Part shown: piece by piece, positions 8,140 to 16,900 of the stretch
Numbering within the stretch: position 1 is the stretch's first letter
Layout: each line of letters opens with the position of its first letter
Source of the DNA: Bacteroidales bacterium
Lineage (GTDB): Bacteria > Bacteroidota > Bacteroidia > Bacteroidales > UBA10428
Reading direction: 5' to 3'
Assembly: GCA_035299085.1 (NCBI GenBank)
Contig: DATGXG010000013.1
Span: 221,262-285,261 of the forward strand
Length of the DNA: 64,000 nt
Position numbers and translations under genes: made by a program
Notes under the pieces: model-generated
Seen by the model: only the letters and a program-made list of their open reading frames with translations
The model's database searches: none
Told to the model about the DNA's origin: nothing

Positions 8140-8752
8140 CCGGCGTTGGATCGTTTTCCTTGATACGTTGACGGCATATTTTTTCAACATTAAAAACATC
8201 CTGTATTTCAGAAATATATAATGTATCCGGAACGTACCTGTCTCCGCCTTTACGGCTTACCATTCTGCCGGTCCGCATACCAAGTGTTATGCTTCCTTTT
8301 GCGGGATTGCCGCTTACTTCTATATCGCCCGAAAACTGTTCCCAGTCAATTGATCTGATTGTACCCCTGAAAAAGTGAACGATTCGTTTCGGTGTACCAA
8401 CAAAGTATCCTCCCTTTTTAAACATGCCGACTAATCCTCCAACCATCATTAAAACACCTACAAGGACAAATATTCCAAGAATAATTGAGGGCATTGTTAC
8501 CGGCTTGAGATTATCGGGACTGGCCACTACTGGCACGTGATTTGCTTCAAAATGAACTTCCCTTCCCTGGAACAATGGTCCAAGGAAGGCAATTACAAAC
8601 AGCGATGTAAAGGCAAGCCAGACAATACCAAATATAAGCAGGCCGAGGGAGTTTCTTAAAGGTTGAGCCCGCCGGGCTTTCACAGAGAAATCAATTGGTT
8701 CATTGCCGATATTGCTGACAAGTGAATCAGGTAGAATGGGATCTCCGATCAT
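8132..8752 (-). CDS. Two-helix membrane protein of unknown function
   Basis: A 206-residue protein with two membrane segments (about residues 35-58 and 88-111) flanking a 30-residue external loop, followed by a cytoplasmic-looking beta-rich domain of about 90 residues that could be a PH-like fold (strands FFRGTIRSIDW, GDIEVSG, GSITLGM). No catalytic motif is visible. It overlaps the preceding plus-strand gene by 8 bp at the 3' end. Confidence 0.55.
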   Translation of the reverse strand: MIGDPILPDSLVSNIGNEPIDFSVKARRAQPLRNSLGLLIFGIVWLAFTSLFVIAFLGPLFQGREVHFEANHVPVVASPDNLKPVTMPSIILGIFVLVGVLMMVGGLVGMFKKGGYFVGTPKRIVHFFRGTIRSIDWEQFSGDIEVSGNPAKGSITLGMRTGRMVSRKGGDRYVPDTLYISEIQDVFNVEKICRQRIKENDPTPVI

Positions 8753-8810
8753 ATGTGTAAGTTTTTTATTTATAAATAAATATACTACTTTTTACAGACG
8801 AAGCAACTGA

Positions 8811-8823
8811 GTCATGCTGAGCG
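8811..8823. repeat. Dispersed 13-bp repeat GTCATGCTGAGCG, copy 1
   Basis: The same 13-mer occurs at 36430-36442, in both cases between genes. Here it is flanked by CGAAGCAACTGA and GGAGTGTGAC, giving a partly palindromic REP-like unit of about 45 bp. Confidence 0.5.
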
Positions 8824-8838
8824 GAGTGTGACTGTTGG

Positions 8839-9534
8839 TTACTCTTTATTGGCCCGATATATACACTGGTCCATTTCACAATACGTACAGGCATACCTTT
8901 TAAATTCGGCATCCGTGCCGATTCCAATGATACCGCTTACCGATTTTATGGGAATCATCAGTGAGGATTCGGTTAGCGAAACTCCCGAAGTATTTCCTGC
9001 CATCAACCTGAACAGCTTTTGTTGTTCATTCACAGGCCATTTGCAATAACCGGGACTGAATCGGTTTGTAACTTTCAGATTATCCAGGGCAACGCTGTTT
9101 TCGAGTTTCCTGTGCAGGAATTCAGTAATACCCTCCGCCATTTCAGAGGCAATGATATCAATAATGTAGCCTTCAAGTGAGTTCCCTTTACCAAGGTGTT
9201 TTTTTGAAAATAACTCAGGTTTGTCTCCACATGTCGCAATAAAAATAGCAATAGAATCGCACCTTTTGAGAGAGGATGCAATGATATGGTCAATTAAAAG
9301 AGTTTCGTTTTCGACTATAATACTATCACCGGTAGCCAGCATACCATTATCAGAGAGTCCGACTGAAAAACAGGGCATTGCCATGTCTTTGCATTCCCGT
9401 ATTAATCGGGTGACAAGATCGGTCAGATAGGGTTCTGCTGCATCCGGCGGCACTCCCAGGATTTTAAGTACCCTCTCCGCGCTGATCGGGATATCATATG
9501 GAGAAACCGGCTCTGATGAAGCAAAGACTTTCAC
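8839..9534 (-). CDS. MetH reactivation-domain-like protein, stand-alone
   Basis: Resembles the C-terminal activation domain of cobalamin-dependent methionine synthase, which binds S-adenosylmethionine and remethylates oxidised cobalamin. The key segment RFSPGYCKWP is at residues 158-167, and the following PIKSVSGIIGIG segment also matches the family. It starts with GTG one base after the stop of the corrinoid protein gene, so the two are co-transcribed. Unusual is the tail with cysteines at 216, 219 and 224 (CxxC-x4-C), which could bind metal or an Fe-S cluster and might supply the reducing electron; that role is inference. Confidence 0.8.
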   Translation of the reverse strand: MKVFASSEPVSPYDIPISAERVLKILGVPPDAAEPYLTDLVTRLIRECKDMAMPCFSVGLSDNGMLATGDSIIVENETLLIDHIIASSLKRCDSIAIFIATCGDKPELFSKKHLGKGNSLEGYIIDIIASEMAEGITEFLHRKLENSVALDNLKVTNRFSPGYCKWPVNEQQKLFRLMAGNTSGVSLTESSLMIPIKSVSGIIGIGTDAEFKRYACTYCEMDQCIYRANKE

Positions 9535-9535
9535 T

Positions 9536-10210
9536 TCAGGCTGCTATTGTATTCAGGTAACTCACTGCACCCTGGGGATCGCGCGCATAAGCATCGGCAC
9601 CTACTTCGTGCCGGAAACTTTCATTTACAGGGGCTCCGCCGATAATTACTTTAATACCGGGATATTTATCCTTAATACCCTGCACAATGGATTTCATGTT
9701 CACCATGGTAGTAGTAAGAAGTGCTGATAATCCGATAACTGCGTTATCCTTTCCTTCGGCAGCTTTAATGAATTTTTCTGCAGTTACATCCACTCCGAGG
9801 TCAATCACTTCCCATCCGGCACCTTCAACGATCATAGCCACCAGGTTTTTTCCAATGTCATGCAGATCACCTGCCACAGTGCCAATGATAAAGCGACCCT
9901 TTCTTTTTACTTCACCCGATTGAAAAAAAGGCTTAAGGTGTGCCATTGCGGTATTCATGGCTTTTGCCGAAACCAGCATCTGTGGCACAAATATCTTTTT
10001 TTCGGAATATTTCTGCCCTACCCTTTCCATGGCCTTAATCAGCGAATCATTCAATATACGTGAAGGCCTGATTCCCATATCCAGGGCCTGTTTTGTGAGT
10101 TCATCCGCTCCATCCAGGTCTTTCATGGCTGGTGGATATGGAGATGTCTTATTTACTTTTCCCAGTTCAACACATTCTGAAAGTTTCAGAAGCAATTCCT
10201 CTTCGTTCAT
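9536..10210 (-). CDS. Corrinoid (B12-binding) methyl carrier protein
   Basis: A 224-residue stand-alone cobalamin protein of the MtaC/MttC/MetH type. Residues 1-95 form the four-helix cap domain; the Rossmann-like B12 domain has the DLHDIG motif at 115-120, in which H117 is the expected lower axial cobalt ligand, followed by the LGVDV and GLSALLTTTM segments. It carries the methyl group between a donor methyltransferase and an acceptor methyltransferase. Its ATG overlaps the TGA of the upstream homocysteine methyltransferase (ATGA), a sign of coupled translation and of matched stoichiometry. Confidence 0.9.
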   Translation of the reverse strand: MNEEELLLKLSECVELGKVNKTSPYPPAMKDLDGADELTKQALDMGIRPSRILNDSLIKAMERVGQKYSEKKIFVPQMLVSAKAMNTAMAHLKPFFQSGEVKRKGRFIIGTVAGDLHDIGKNLVAMIVEGAGWEVIDLGVDVTAEKFIKAAEGKDNAVIGLSALLTTTMVNMKSIVQGIKDKYPGIKVIIGGAPVNESFRHEVGADAYARDPQGAVSYLNTIAA

Positions 10211-11097
10211 CGTTGTATGTTTTTTACAAATTGTGCTATTTTTCTGATATGATCCGGGGTAGTGCCGCAGCAGCCGCCGATAATATTCGCCCCGGCCGCA
10301 ACGAGAAGATCAAGGTAGCCGGCCATCTGGTCGGGGGTTTCAGGGAAGATTGTTTTCCCTTCACTATATACAGGCGCCCCGGCGTTTGCGTGAATAAGTA
10401 CTGGTATATTAGTGTCGACAGACCTGATCTCCTTTACAATGCCGATCATATTCTCAATACCATTACCGCAATTGGCTCCGATAATATGCGCACCGGCTAT
10501 AGTGAGGGCTGAAACCATCTGTGCGGGGGTAATGCCCATCATGGTATGGAAAGTATGATCACCTGTTTTTTCAAATGTCATTGTACAGATGATTTCCGCT
10601 TTTGTGTTTTCGCGGCAGGCGTTTACGGCAATGACCGCTTCTTCAATATCGGACATAGTCTCAATTACAAGCGCATCGGCACCTCCTTCTGAAAGGGCAA
10701 TCGCCTGTTCGGCAAAGCAGTCGTAAAGTTCCTGCTGACTGATATCACCCATGATAAGCATTTTTCCTGTAGGGCCTATTGAACCCAGGACATGCCGGTT
10801 ATCGCCTGCAGCCTTACGGGAAATGTAAGCAGCGGCCCTGTTAATTTCACCGGTTCTTTCAGCAAGTCCGTAAGACGACAGTTTAATAGAATTTCCGCCA
10901 AAACTGTTGGTTTCAATCATATCAGCTCCGGCGTTTATATAGCTTTCAGCAATCGCCAGAACATCGGCAGGTCTTGAAAGATTCCACATTTCAGGACATT
11001 CTCCGGGTAACAGGCCCCTGGCATGTAAAAATGTTCCCCATGCTCCGTCCGAAACCATGATTCTGCCTTCACTTATTTGACTTGCTATTGTATTCAT
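10207..11097 (-). CDS. Homocysteine S-methyltransferase (MetH N-terminal domain type)
   Basis: A TIM-barrel methyltransferase of 296 residues from the ATG at 11097 (another ATG 15 bases upstream is possible). Zinc-binding cysteines are in GANCGNG (C210) and GGCCGTT (C276, C277), the pattern that activates homocysteine thiolate. The closest relationship is to the first domain of MetH, but here it is a separate protein encoded just before a corrinoid protein and a reactivation protein. Together they look like a split methionine synthase lacking the folate-binding domain. First gene of a three-gene operon that is divergent from a URO-D-type methyltransferase. Confidence 0.87.
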   Translation of the reverse strand: MNTIASQISEGRIMVSDGAWGTFLHARGLLPGECPEMWNLSRPADVLAIAESYINAGADMIETNSFGGNSIKLSSYGLAERTGEINRAAAYISRKAAGDNRHVLGSIGPTGKMLIMGDISQQELYDCFAEQAIALSEGGADALVIETMSDIEEAVIAVNACRENTKAEIICTMTFEKTGDHTFHTMMGITPAQMVSALTIAGAHIIGANCGNGIENMIGIVKEIRSVDTNIPVLIHANAGAPVYSEGKTIFPETPDQMAGYLDLLVAAGANIIGGCCGTTPDHIRKIAQFVKNIQR

Positions 11098-11113
11098 ACC
11101 ACTAAAATACATT

Positions 11114-11142
11114 AATAAATCATTTTATAAAAATGACTTATT
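11114..11142. promoter_or_regulatory. Near-perfect inverted repeat in the divergent methyltransferase promoter
   Basis: AATAAATCATTTT and AAAATGACTTATT are complementary at 12 of 13 positions with a 3-bp centre. The repeat lies in the 91-bp gap between the two divergent transcription units of the corrinoid system, a good position for an operator that controls both. No regulator gene is adjacent. Confidence 0.45.
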
Positions 11143-11188
11143 CTTTTTAGTTTTCCATATATTTAACAACCTGAAATTTTTACGATAG

Positions 11189-12211
11189 ATGACTGATTTG
11201 CAGTGGAATAACCTACTGAAGGCTGTAAACGGGGAAACGGTTGAACCCCTTCCTGCCGGTTTCATTATTGATTCTCCATGGTTGCCGAACTGGTTCGGAA
11301 TCCGGATTCTTGATTATTTTTCAAATGATGATCTGTGGCTTCAGGCCAATTTCAAGGCAATTGAAACGTTTCCGGAACTGATGTTCCTTCCCGGATTCTG
11401 GAGTGAATATGGTATGTGTACAGAACCGTCTGCTTTCGGTGCCAAGTGCATTTTTTGGGAGAACGAATTTCCGTTTGCCGAAAAAACAATACACACTACT
11501 GATGATATTCAAAGAATAAAACTTCCTGATCCTGCAACTGACGGAATGCTTCCATTTATGCTGAACCGTCTTGTCACATCCAGAAAATTAATAGAAAGCA
11601 GAGGCCATCAGATCCGCTTTTCGGTTTCTAGAGGTCCGCTGAACATTGCCTCTTTTCTGATGGGAACCACTGAATTGATGACGGCCATGATGATGGAACC
11701 GGATGCAGTGCATGCCTTGCTGCGAATTATTACCGATTTTCTTAAATCATGGCATAGATTGCAGAGACGTGCCATTTCATCAATTGACGGTATTTTGATG
11801 CTGGATGACATTGTCGGGTTTGTCGGGGAAACTGAATTTCTTGAATTCGGTTACCCCTATCTGAAGGAGTTGTATGATGAAAATGTGTCGGTCAAATTCT
11901 TTCATAATGATGCGGATTTCACCATGTCGGTGAAACACTATCCCGACCTGGGCATCAATCTTTTTAACCCGGGTGTGCAAATGACAGTTCAGGAAATCAT
12001 TGATGTAACCCAAAGCAGGATGACAGTTCTTGGCAACATTCCTCCAAGGGATGTTCTGGCATCAGGAACTGAAGAACAAATCACCAAAGCTGTTTCAGAA
12101 CTTCTGAAAGGAACTTCCGTAAAAAACCGGCTTATTGCATCATGCGGCGGAGGAATGCCTCCGGCTGTTTCAACCGGAAATATCCGAAGCTTCATAAAGG
12201 CTTTACAATAA
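11189..12211 (+). CDS. Uroporphyrinogen decarboxylase-family methyltransferase (MtaA/CmuA-like)
   Basis: A 340-residue protein of the URO-D superfamily in the branch that moves methyl groups to or from corrinoid proteins rather than making haem. Supporting features are the SRGPLNIASF segment near 145-155, the KFFHNDADF segment near 237-245 and the ASCGGGMPP segment with C319 near the end. In MtaA-type proteins the zinc site is HxC plus a distal cysteine; here the first part reads HND, so one ligand would be an aspartate or the site is altered. Next to a corrinoid protein and a homocysteine methyltransferase, it probably supplies the methyl group. The donor is unknown. Confidence 0.75.
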   Translation: MTDLQWNNLLKAVNGETVEPLPAGFIIDSPWLPNWFGIRILDYFSNDDLWLQANFKAIETFPELMFLPGFWSEYGMCTEPSAFGAKCIFWENEFPFAEKTIHTTDDIQRIKLPDPATDGMLPFMLNRLVTSRKLIESRGHQIRFSVSRGPLNIASFLMGTTELMTAMMMEPDAVHALLRIITDFLKSWHRLQRRAISSIDGILMLDDIVGFVGETEFLEFGYPYLKELYDENVSVKFFHNDADFTMSVKHYPDLGINLFNPGVQMTVQEIIDVTQSRMTVLGNIPPRDVLASGTEEQITKAVSELLKGTSVKNRLIASCGGGMPPAVSTGNIRSFIKALQ

Positions 12212-12232
12212 TGTGAACTTTTGTTATTTTTG
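12202..12232 (+). promoter_or_regulatory. Candidate Bacteroidota promoter for tpiA
   Basis: TATTTTTG at 12225-12232 matches the -7 consensus TAnnTTTG, with TTTA 19 bp upstream as a weak -33 element. It lies 33 bp before the tpiA start codon. Confidence 0.45.
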
Positions 12233-12265
12233 ATTCCTTTTTAAAAAAACTAAACACAATTCACG

Positions 12266-13015
12266 ATGAGAAAAAAAATAGTAGCCGGAAACTGGAAAAT
12301 GAATAAAACACTTCAGGAAGGTGTTGAACTGGCCAAAACAATTAACCGCCAGGTTGAAGACAATGGCGTTACCGTTGTGCTGTGCACTCCTTTTATTCAT
12401 TTGTCGGAAGTACGCAATGTGATAAGCAAAGATTCACTTTATCTTGGCGCACAGAATTGCGCTTCTGAAACATCCGGAGCCTATACAGGTGAAATTTCAG
12501 TATCCATGATTAAATCGACAGGAGCTGAATTTGTTATCATCGGGCATTCGGAAAGGAGAAGTTATTATCATGAAGATGATGCCCTTCTGAACAGAAAAAC
12601 AAAACTGGCCCTTGAAGCAGGACTTACGCCTATTTTTTGCTGCGGAGAAGTGCTGGCTGAAAGGCAGTCGGGTAACCATATGAAGGTTGTAAAAACCCAG
12701 ATTGAAAAAGGATTATTTGATTTGTCGCCGGCCGATTTTTCAAAAATAGTAATCGCTTATGAACCGGTTTGGGCAATAGGCACCGGTGTGAACGCAACAT
12801 CAGACCAGGCACAGGAAATGCATAAAGCAATCCGTGAATTGGTTGCCGAAAAATATGGGAATGAAGTGGCTGCCAACACGTCCATATTATATGGCGGAAG
12901 CTGCAAACCATCCAATGCAAAGGAATTGTTTGCCAATCCTGATGTTGACGGCGGCCTGATTGGTGGCGCATCACTGAATGCTGCTGATTTCATGGGTATT
13001 GTAAACGCTTTCTGA
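12266..13015 (+). CDS. tpiA: Triosephosphate isomerase
   Basis: Interconverts dihydroxyacetone phosphate and glyceraldehyde 3-phosphate in glycolysis. All signature segments are present: GNWKMNKT at residues 8-15 with the substrate-binding Asn and Lys, the IGHSERR segment with the catalytic His, and the [11 protein letters not shown] segment with the catalytic Glu, then the phosphate-binding GGSC and GGLIGGASL loops. The length of 249 residues is normal. It has its own likely promoter and is followed by a strong hairpin. Confidence 0.98.
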   Translation: MRKKIVAGNWKMNKTLQEGVELAKTINRQVEDNGVTVVLCTPFIHLSEVRNVISKDSLYLGAQNCASETSGAYTGEISVSMIKSTGAEFVIIGHSERRSYYHEDDALLNRKTKLALEAGLTPIFCCGEVLAERQSGNHMKVVKTQIEKGLFDLSPADFSKIVIAYEPVWAIGTGVNATSDQAQEMHKAIRELVAEKYGNEVAANTSILYGGSCKPSNAKELFANPDVDGGLIGGASLNAADFMGIVNAF

Positions 13016-13039
13016 GAAAATTATCCTACCGCAGCTTAT

Positions 13040-13077
13040 CGCCGGTCAGTGACCGGCGGTGCCGCTTTATTATTTTT
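13040..13077 (+). terminator. Rho-independent terminator after tpiA
   Basis: CGCCGGTCA and TGACCGGCG form a 9-bp GC-rich palindrome (13040-13058) with a minimal loop, followed 10 bp later by a T-rich stretch. Confidence 0.6.
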
Positions 13078-13111
13078 TAGGTAAGGAGGTTTAACGCCAA
13101 TCCCCTGCTGA

Positions 13112-13939
13112 ATGAAAATGACTGAAATAATAATTAATTGCAGGAGTGGTAACCCGGTGCCTGATGCACTTCCCTACCTTCTGGAATCGATAGGCTTCGA
13201 AGGATTTTTCGAACACGACCATTTCCTTTCAGCATATATACCTTCTGATAAGCTTAACAGGGAAGAAATCAATACCATCCTTGATGGATTTGGTATTAGT
13301 CCGGATTATGAAGTAAATGAAATTCCCGAAAAAAATTGGAATGAAGAATGGGAAAAGAATTTCGAGCCCATAGTTATCGGGGAAAGTTGTTATATCCGTG
13401 CTCCGTTCCATCCCAGGGCTGCCTATCCGTATGAAATTATAATTGAACCCAAAATGTCTTTCGGCACGGGTCATCATGCCACTACATCATTGATGATCGG
13501 TGAGATGATGGATATTGACATGAAAGATAAATCTGTTCTTGATGCAGGTTGCGGCACCGGTATCCTGGCTATTTTTGCTGAACTGCTGGGCGCGGGTTCC
13601 ATAACTGCTGTTGATATAGATGACTGGAGCTACCGCAATGCCGTTGAAAACACTGCCCTGAACAATTGCCACCGGATAACAGTCAAGCAGGATGATATTT
13701 CCGCATATCGCGAAACTTCAACGTTTGATGTTATACTTGCCAATATAAATCTGAATGTATTAAAGTCCAGTCTGCACATATATTCATTTCTCAGCAAAAC
13801 GGGAGGACATCTGCTTATGTCAGGCATACTAACAACCGATATTGAAACGTTAAAGATGGATGCTGAAGCGATCGGTTTCGAGTTCGGTTTTAGTAAAACG
13901 CTGAACAATTGGGCGGTTATCAGGATGAGAAAAAAGTAA
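13112..13939 (+). CDS. prmA: Ribosomal protein L11 methyltransferase
   Basis: An S-adenosylmethionine-dependent enzyme that trimethylates ribosomal protein L11. The N-terminal substrate-recognition domain covers about residues 1-90. The family segment SFGTGHH is at 116-122, SAM-binding motif I DAGCGTG at 144-150, the acidic VDIDD at the end of strand 2 near 166, and ANINLNVL near 209 in place of the NPPY-type motif, as in other PrmA. A TGA directly precedes the ATG, so the start is fixed. The next gene begins 26 bp downstream. Confidence 0.92.
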   Translation: MKMTEIIINCRSGNPVPDALPYLLESIGFEGFFEHDHFLSAYIPSDKLNREEINTILDGFGISPDYEVNEIPEKNWNEEWEKNFEPIVIGESCYIRAPFHPRAAYPYEIIIEPKMSFGTGHHATTSLMIGEMMDIDMKDKSVLDAGCGTGILAIFAELLGAGSITAVDIDDWSYRNAVENTALNNCHRITVKQDDISAYRETSTFDVILANINLNVLKSSLHIYSFLSKTGGHLLMSGILTTDIETLKMDAEAIGFEFGFSKTLNNWAVIRMRKK

Positions 13940-13965
13940 TTACTTTTATATATTATATTCTTGAA

Positions 13966-16900
13966 ATGATGAATCTCAGGTTCATATTCCTGCTGATCCT
14001 GTCGGTTATTTATTTCAGCAATCCGTCAGTCAACGCTCAGCAAAACACATTCACAGGCGAAATAGGCAGCTATCCGCAGGAACTGGCAAATTACATTCAA
14101 AAAAACAGCAATCCGGAGAGTGAGGCCGTATTAAACGAATTCCTTACTGCCTGGACTGTTGACAGTATTTTCACTTCCCAGGAGCAAGAGAAAATTGTAA
14201 CCACATCCCTGAATCTTTTAAAAAAGAATGCAAGGCCCTTCCCTCATTTTACCCGGTACCTGAGTTGCATACTAATCCTCAAAAAAAATGAAGCCAAATC
14301 TGAAAAGTTCAGGGAGTGGGATAAAGGGCTTGATATGCTGCTGAATTCAAAGAAAGTCACATTGCAGGCCACCGACAGGTATCTTGGATTTATAAGGCAA
14401 CTGGCCGATAGCAGTTCGTTATTCCGGTCAAGCAGCACAGAATGGAAATTCACCTCTCCTGATTTCAGATTCGTTTTTGATAGTACGATCCGGGTGCAGG
14501 TAAAAAACACATCGCTGATTTGCAAGGTAAGAAAAGACAGTATTGTGATTTTTGAAACGGGCGGCGATTATTATCCTCTCACCTATCAATGGAAAGGCTC
14601 TTCAGGTTTGGTTACCTGGGAAAGAGCCGGCTTTAAAAAAGAGGATGTATATGCAAAGCTCGAAAACTATGAGATTAATATGCAGCGTTCAGAATACACA
14701 GCCAGGAATGTTGTATTCGTAAACAAAATCTATTTTGACGCACCGCTTAAAGGTGTGCTTATTGATAAAGTAAAATTCGACAAAACCCCTGCCGATGCTG
14801 ATTTCCCGCAATTTAACTCTTATCAGACCGATTTCAAAATAAAGGAATTATACAAACAAATCGATTACGAAGGCGGATTATCCATGCAGGGAGCAAAACT
14901 GGTTGGGACCGGAAATCGTGAAAAACAGGCAAAGATATTTGTATTCAGAAAAGACACTCTTGTATTGGTTGCATCATCTGATCATTTTTCGTTCAAGTCG
15001 GACCGCATCAATGCGGCAACAGCAGGCATCCTGATCAAACTGAAAAAGGATTCGATCTTCCATCATGGTCTCGCCCTGAGCTACATGGTGAAGAACAGGG
15101 AACTTTCGCTGTTCAGGACAGAAAATTTCACTTCCCAAAGCCCGTATTTTGATTCATATCATAACATTGACATGACCTTTGAGCAGCTTAACTGGAAAAT
15201 GGATGAACCGGTTATGCGGTTTACCGCTATGATGGGCAGTCAGAAGGGAGAAGCGAATTTTGAATCGATCAATTTCTTTAACAGTGATCAATACGCATCC
15301 ATGCAAATGATGGATCAGAGTCACCCTCTTGTTTTGATCAGAAGTTATGCCCGTAAAATGGGCACCAATCAATTCCTGGCTGTTGATTTTGCCAACTATT
15401 TGCAAAAACCTGAAGCACAGGTGAAGCAGTTGCTTATGAGGATGGCGGCCAGGGGGTTTCTGTTTTATGATACCGAAACCGATATGGCTACCATACGGCC
15501 CCGGCTGAATGATTATATAGCGGCCAGTGTGGCTAAGATTGATTATGACGTGATCAGCATTCCTTCAACAGTTAATACTCCTGTTGAAAATGCGATTTTT
15601 GACCTGCGGACTTATGATCTGACCATCCATGGCATACCCCGGATTTTTGTCAGCGATTCGCAAAATGTTGTCATATACCCTCTGAACGACCAGATCGTGA
15701 TGAAAAAGAACCGTCATTTTCAGTTTGACGGTCAGGTGCAGGCCGGCCTTTTTACATTTACAGGCAGGAATTTCTTTTTTAATTACGATACTTTTAAAAT
15801 TAATCTCAATAAAATTGATTCGCTCAGGATACGGTATCTCACAGGGCGTTATGACAATTTCGGGTTTCCGATAACTGAAAAGACTCAGACCCTCCTTGAA
15901 GATATGAAAGGCGAAGTTTACATCGACAGGCCGGATAACAAATCAGGCAGGAATTCATATCCACAATACCCCATCTTTGTTTCAAAGGAAAGCGGTCATG
16001 TTTATTACGACAGCAAATCGATATTTAATGGCGTTTATAAACGGGATAATTTCTTTTTCAGGATTGACCCGTTCACAATGGACAGTATAGATAATTTCAA
16101 CCGGCGATCAATGAAGTTTGACGGCGAACTGGCCTCAGCCGGCATATTCCCGCAAATACGCGAGACACTTCGGCTGCAACCCGACAATTCACTCGGATTT
16201 CAGCATATGATATCCGACACCGGCCTTCCTGTTTATAACGGAAAAGGGAAATTCACGAGCTTGCTTTCTCTTACAAACAAGGGATTAACCGGATCAGGAA
16301 CGCTGTATTATCTTACATCGCAATTCGGATCGGATGAGATCCAATTCTTCCCCGATTCGCTTAATACAATGGCGAAAGATTTTACTATCGTCCAGAAGTT
16401 GTCAGAGACACAATTCCCGTATGTTAAATCGAATAACGTTTCTGTTCACTGGATTCCTGCAGAAGATGTGTTATATGCCGGTATGACCGACAACCGGTTT
16501 ACTATGTATAATCCACAGACCAGCCTGGCGGGACGTTTGAAACTCCAGCCGAAAGGTTTAACAGGTGACGGACGACTTTATATGGAAGGCGCCGATCTCA
16601 CCTCCGGTCTGTTTGTGTTCAGGGCTAATGTAGCAGAAGCAGACACATCTGACTTCTTTTTAAAATCGTTGCATTCAGAGGGATTTACAGTCCTTACCGA
16701 AAATATACATTCTCATATAGACTTTGAATCAAGGAAAGGAATTTTCAGATCGAATGAAGAATTCACACTGGTTTCATTTCCTGAAAACAAGTATGTAAGT
16801 TTCCTTGATAATTTTGAATGGGATATGAATAACAAAATCCTGGCTATGGGCGAGACGAATGGTTCGCAGATCCAGAATCAGAATCAGAATGATGAAGAAA

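Noticed and set aside
11098..11188. Cobalamin or SAM riboswitch before the corrinoid system genes
   Set aside because: The gap is only 91 bp and AT-rich; neither a B12 box nor a SAM-I-type helical set can be seen. The inverted repeat there is better explained as a protein-binding site.
13083..13090. Near-perfect Shine-Dalgarno sequence AAGGAGGT before prmA
   Set aside because: It is over 20 bases from the prmA ATG, and no start codon or small frame lies at proper spacing. It may be chance.
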